NCBI GenBank assembly: GCA_021770825.1 | Contig: JAETQD010000013.1 | Coordinates: forward strand, 50,883 to 114,882 | Direction: 5' to 3' | Source of the DNA: Clostridium sp. | Lineage (GTDB): Bacteria > Bacillota > Clostridia > Lachnospirales > Lachnospiraceae | Length of the DNA: 64,000 bases | Shown: positions 63,863 to 64,000 of the stretch, piece after piece | How positions within the stretch are numbered: position 1 is the first letter of the stretch | Layout of the letters: each line of letters starts with the position of its first letter | Made by a program: the position numbers and the translations under genes | Notes under the pieces: generated by a model | What the model saw: the letters and a program-made list of their open reading frames with translations, nothing else | Databases searched by the model: none | What the model was told of the DNA's origin: nothing

Positions 63863-64000
63863 ATCGGGGCGCTTGAAAAACAGCAAGAACCTTGAAAACT
63901 GAACAGTATGTAAAACCCTGAAAATTCTTATTAAAAATGGTCTGGTTTGGACCATGAATGAGAACATTCAGAACATTCACGATAAAAGCTTTACAGCGCA
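63863..64000 (+). other. rRNA operon leader (16S rRNA beyond the window)
   Basis: The stretch ACCTTGAAAACTGAACAGT (63890-63908) is characteristic of pre-16S leaders in Firmicutes. No mature 16S sequence is reached before the window ends. Confidence 0.6.

Noticed and set aside
1..64000. CRISPR arrays, insertion sequences, prophage or integrative element
   Set aside because: No regularly spaced repeats, transposase, integrase or attachment-site duplications were seen.

Overview
The window is a chromosomal segment from an anaerobic Gram-positive bacterium, most likely a gut Lachnospiraceae (Clostridium cluster XIVa; Enterocloster/Lachnoclostridium-like). This is inferred from the rpsL-rpsG-fusA-tuf gene set, strong AGGAGG-type ribosome binding sites, lipoproteins and choline-binding-type wall repeats, a transketolase split into two genes, a Pst-PhoU operon and many TTGACA/TATAAT promoters. 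GC content looks close to 50%. I see no plasmid, phage, insertion sequence or CRISPR signal.

Layout. 1-5.6 kb: the end of a probable carbohydrate-binding extracellular protein, a hotdog thioesterase, then the str operon (S12, S7, EF-G, EF-Tu) with a perfect consensus promoter and a hairpin-rich S12-S7 spacer. 5.7-13.5 kb: a ROK-regulated pentose or pentitol operon (SDR dehydrogenase, FGGY kinase, damaged TalC-type transaldolase, split transketolase, GPH symporter). 13.6-24.7 kb: a molybdenum-hydroxylase island. A three-subunit xanthine-dehydrogenase-type enzyme is divergent from a molybdate-type ABC importer, a ModE-like DNA-binding protein and a fused NTPase/MocA-like protein; an NCS2 purine permease and an AbgB-like M20 hydrolase follow. 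A 24-bp ModE-like palindrome sits just after the -10 box of the importer promoter. 24.9-34.3 kb: a two-component system with a small secreted helical protein, an S1-domain protein, a small alarmone synthetase, D-aminoacyl-tRNA deacylase, M18 aminopeptidase, an FKBP/trigger-factor-like lipoprotein, a HAD phosphatase, a cupin and a 47-residue coiled-coil micro-protein. 34.3-46.5 kb: a cell-surface locus with a wall-binding repeat protein, an unusual TPP enzyme with an inserted Cys cluster, an NDP-sugar epimerase, three GT2 glycosyltransferases, a polyprenyl-phosphate sugar transferase and an LCP ligase. 46.5-51 kb: pstSCAB-phoU behind a four-hexamer Pho box. 51-64 kb: nitrilase, ACT protein plus homoserine dehydrogenase, Tex, a PatB-type C-S lyase, the tsaE-tsaB-rimI / rnz-tsaD-ispD housekeeping run, two tRNA-Ser genes and the promoter and leader of an rRNA operon that starts beyond the right edge.

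How the parts fit. The pentose operon should convert an imported sugar or polyol to a ketopentose, phosphorylate it and pass it to the non-oxidative pentose phosphate pathway. Its transaldolase carries two independent lesions and its transketolase N subunit has an Asn-to-Ser change in the TPP/Mg motif, so the operon may be decaying or backed up elsewhere. The molybdenum island combines metal uptake, Mo-sensing regulation, cofactor maturation and a purine-type substrate permease around one hydroxylase. The glycan locus looks like a self-contained pathway for one wall-anchored or exported polymer.

The least explained items are a roughly 100-bp structured repeat found twice, each time directly behind a terminator (27.55 and 46.56 kb); the ModE-like operator geometry; the NTPase-MocA fusion; the Cys-cluster TPP enzyme; and the S12-S7 spacer RNA.
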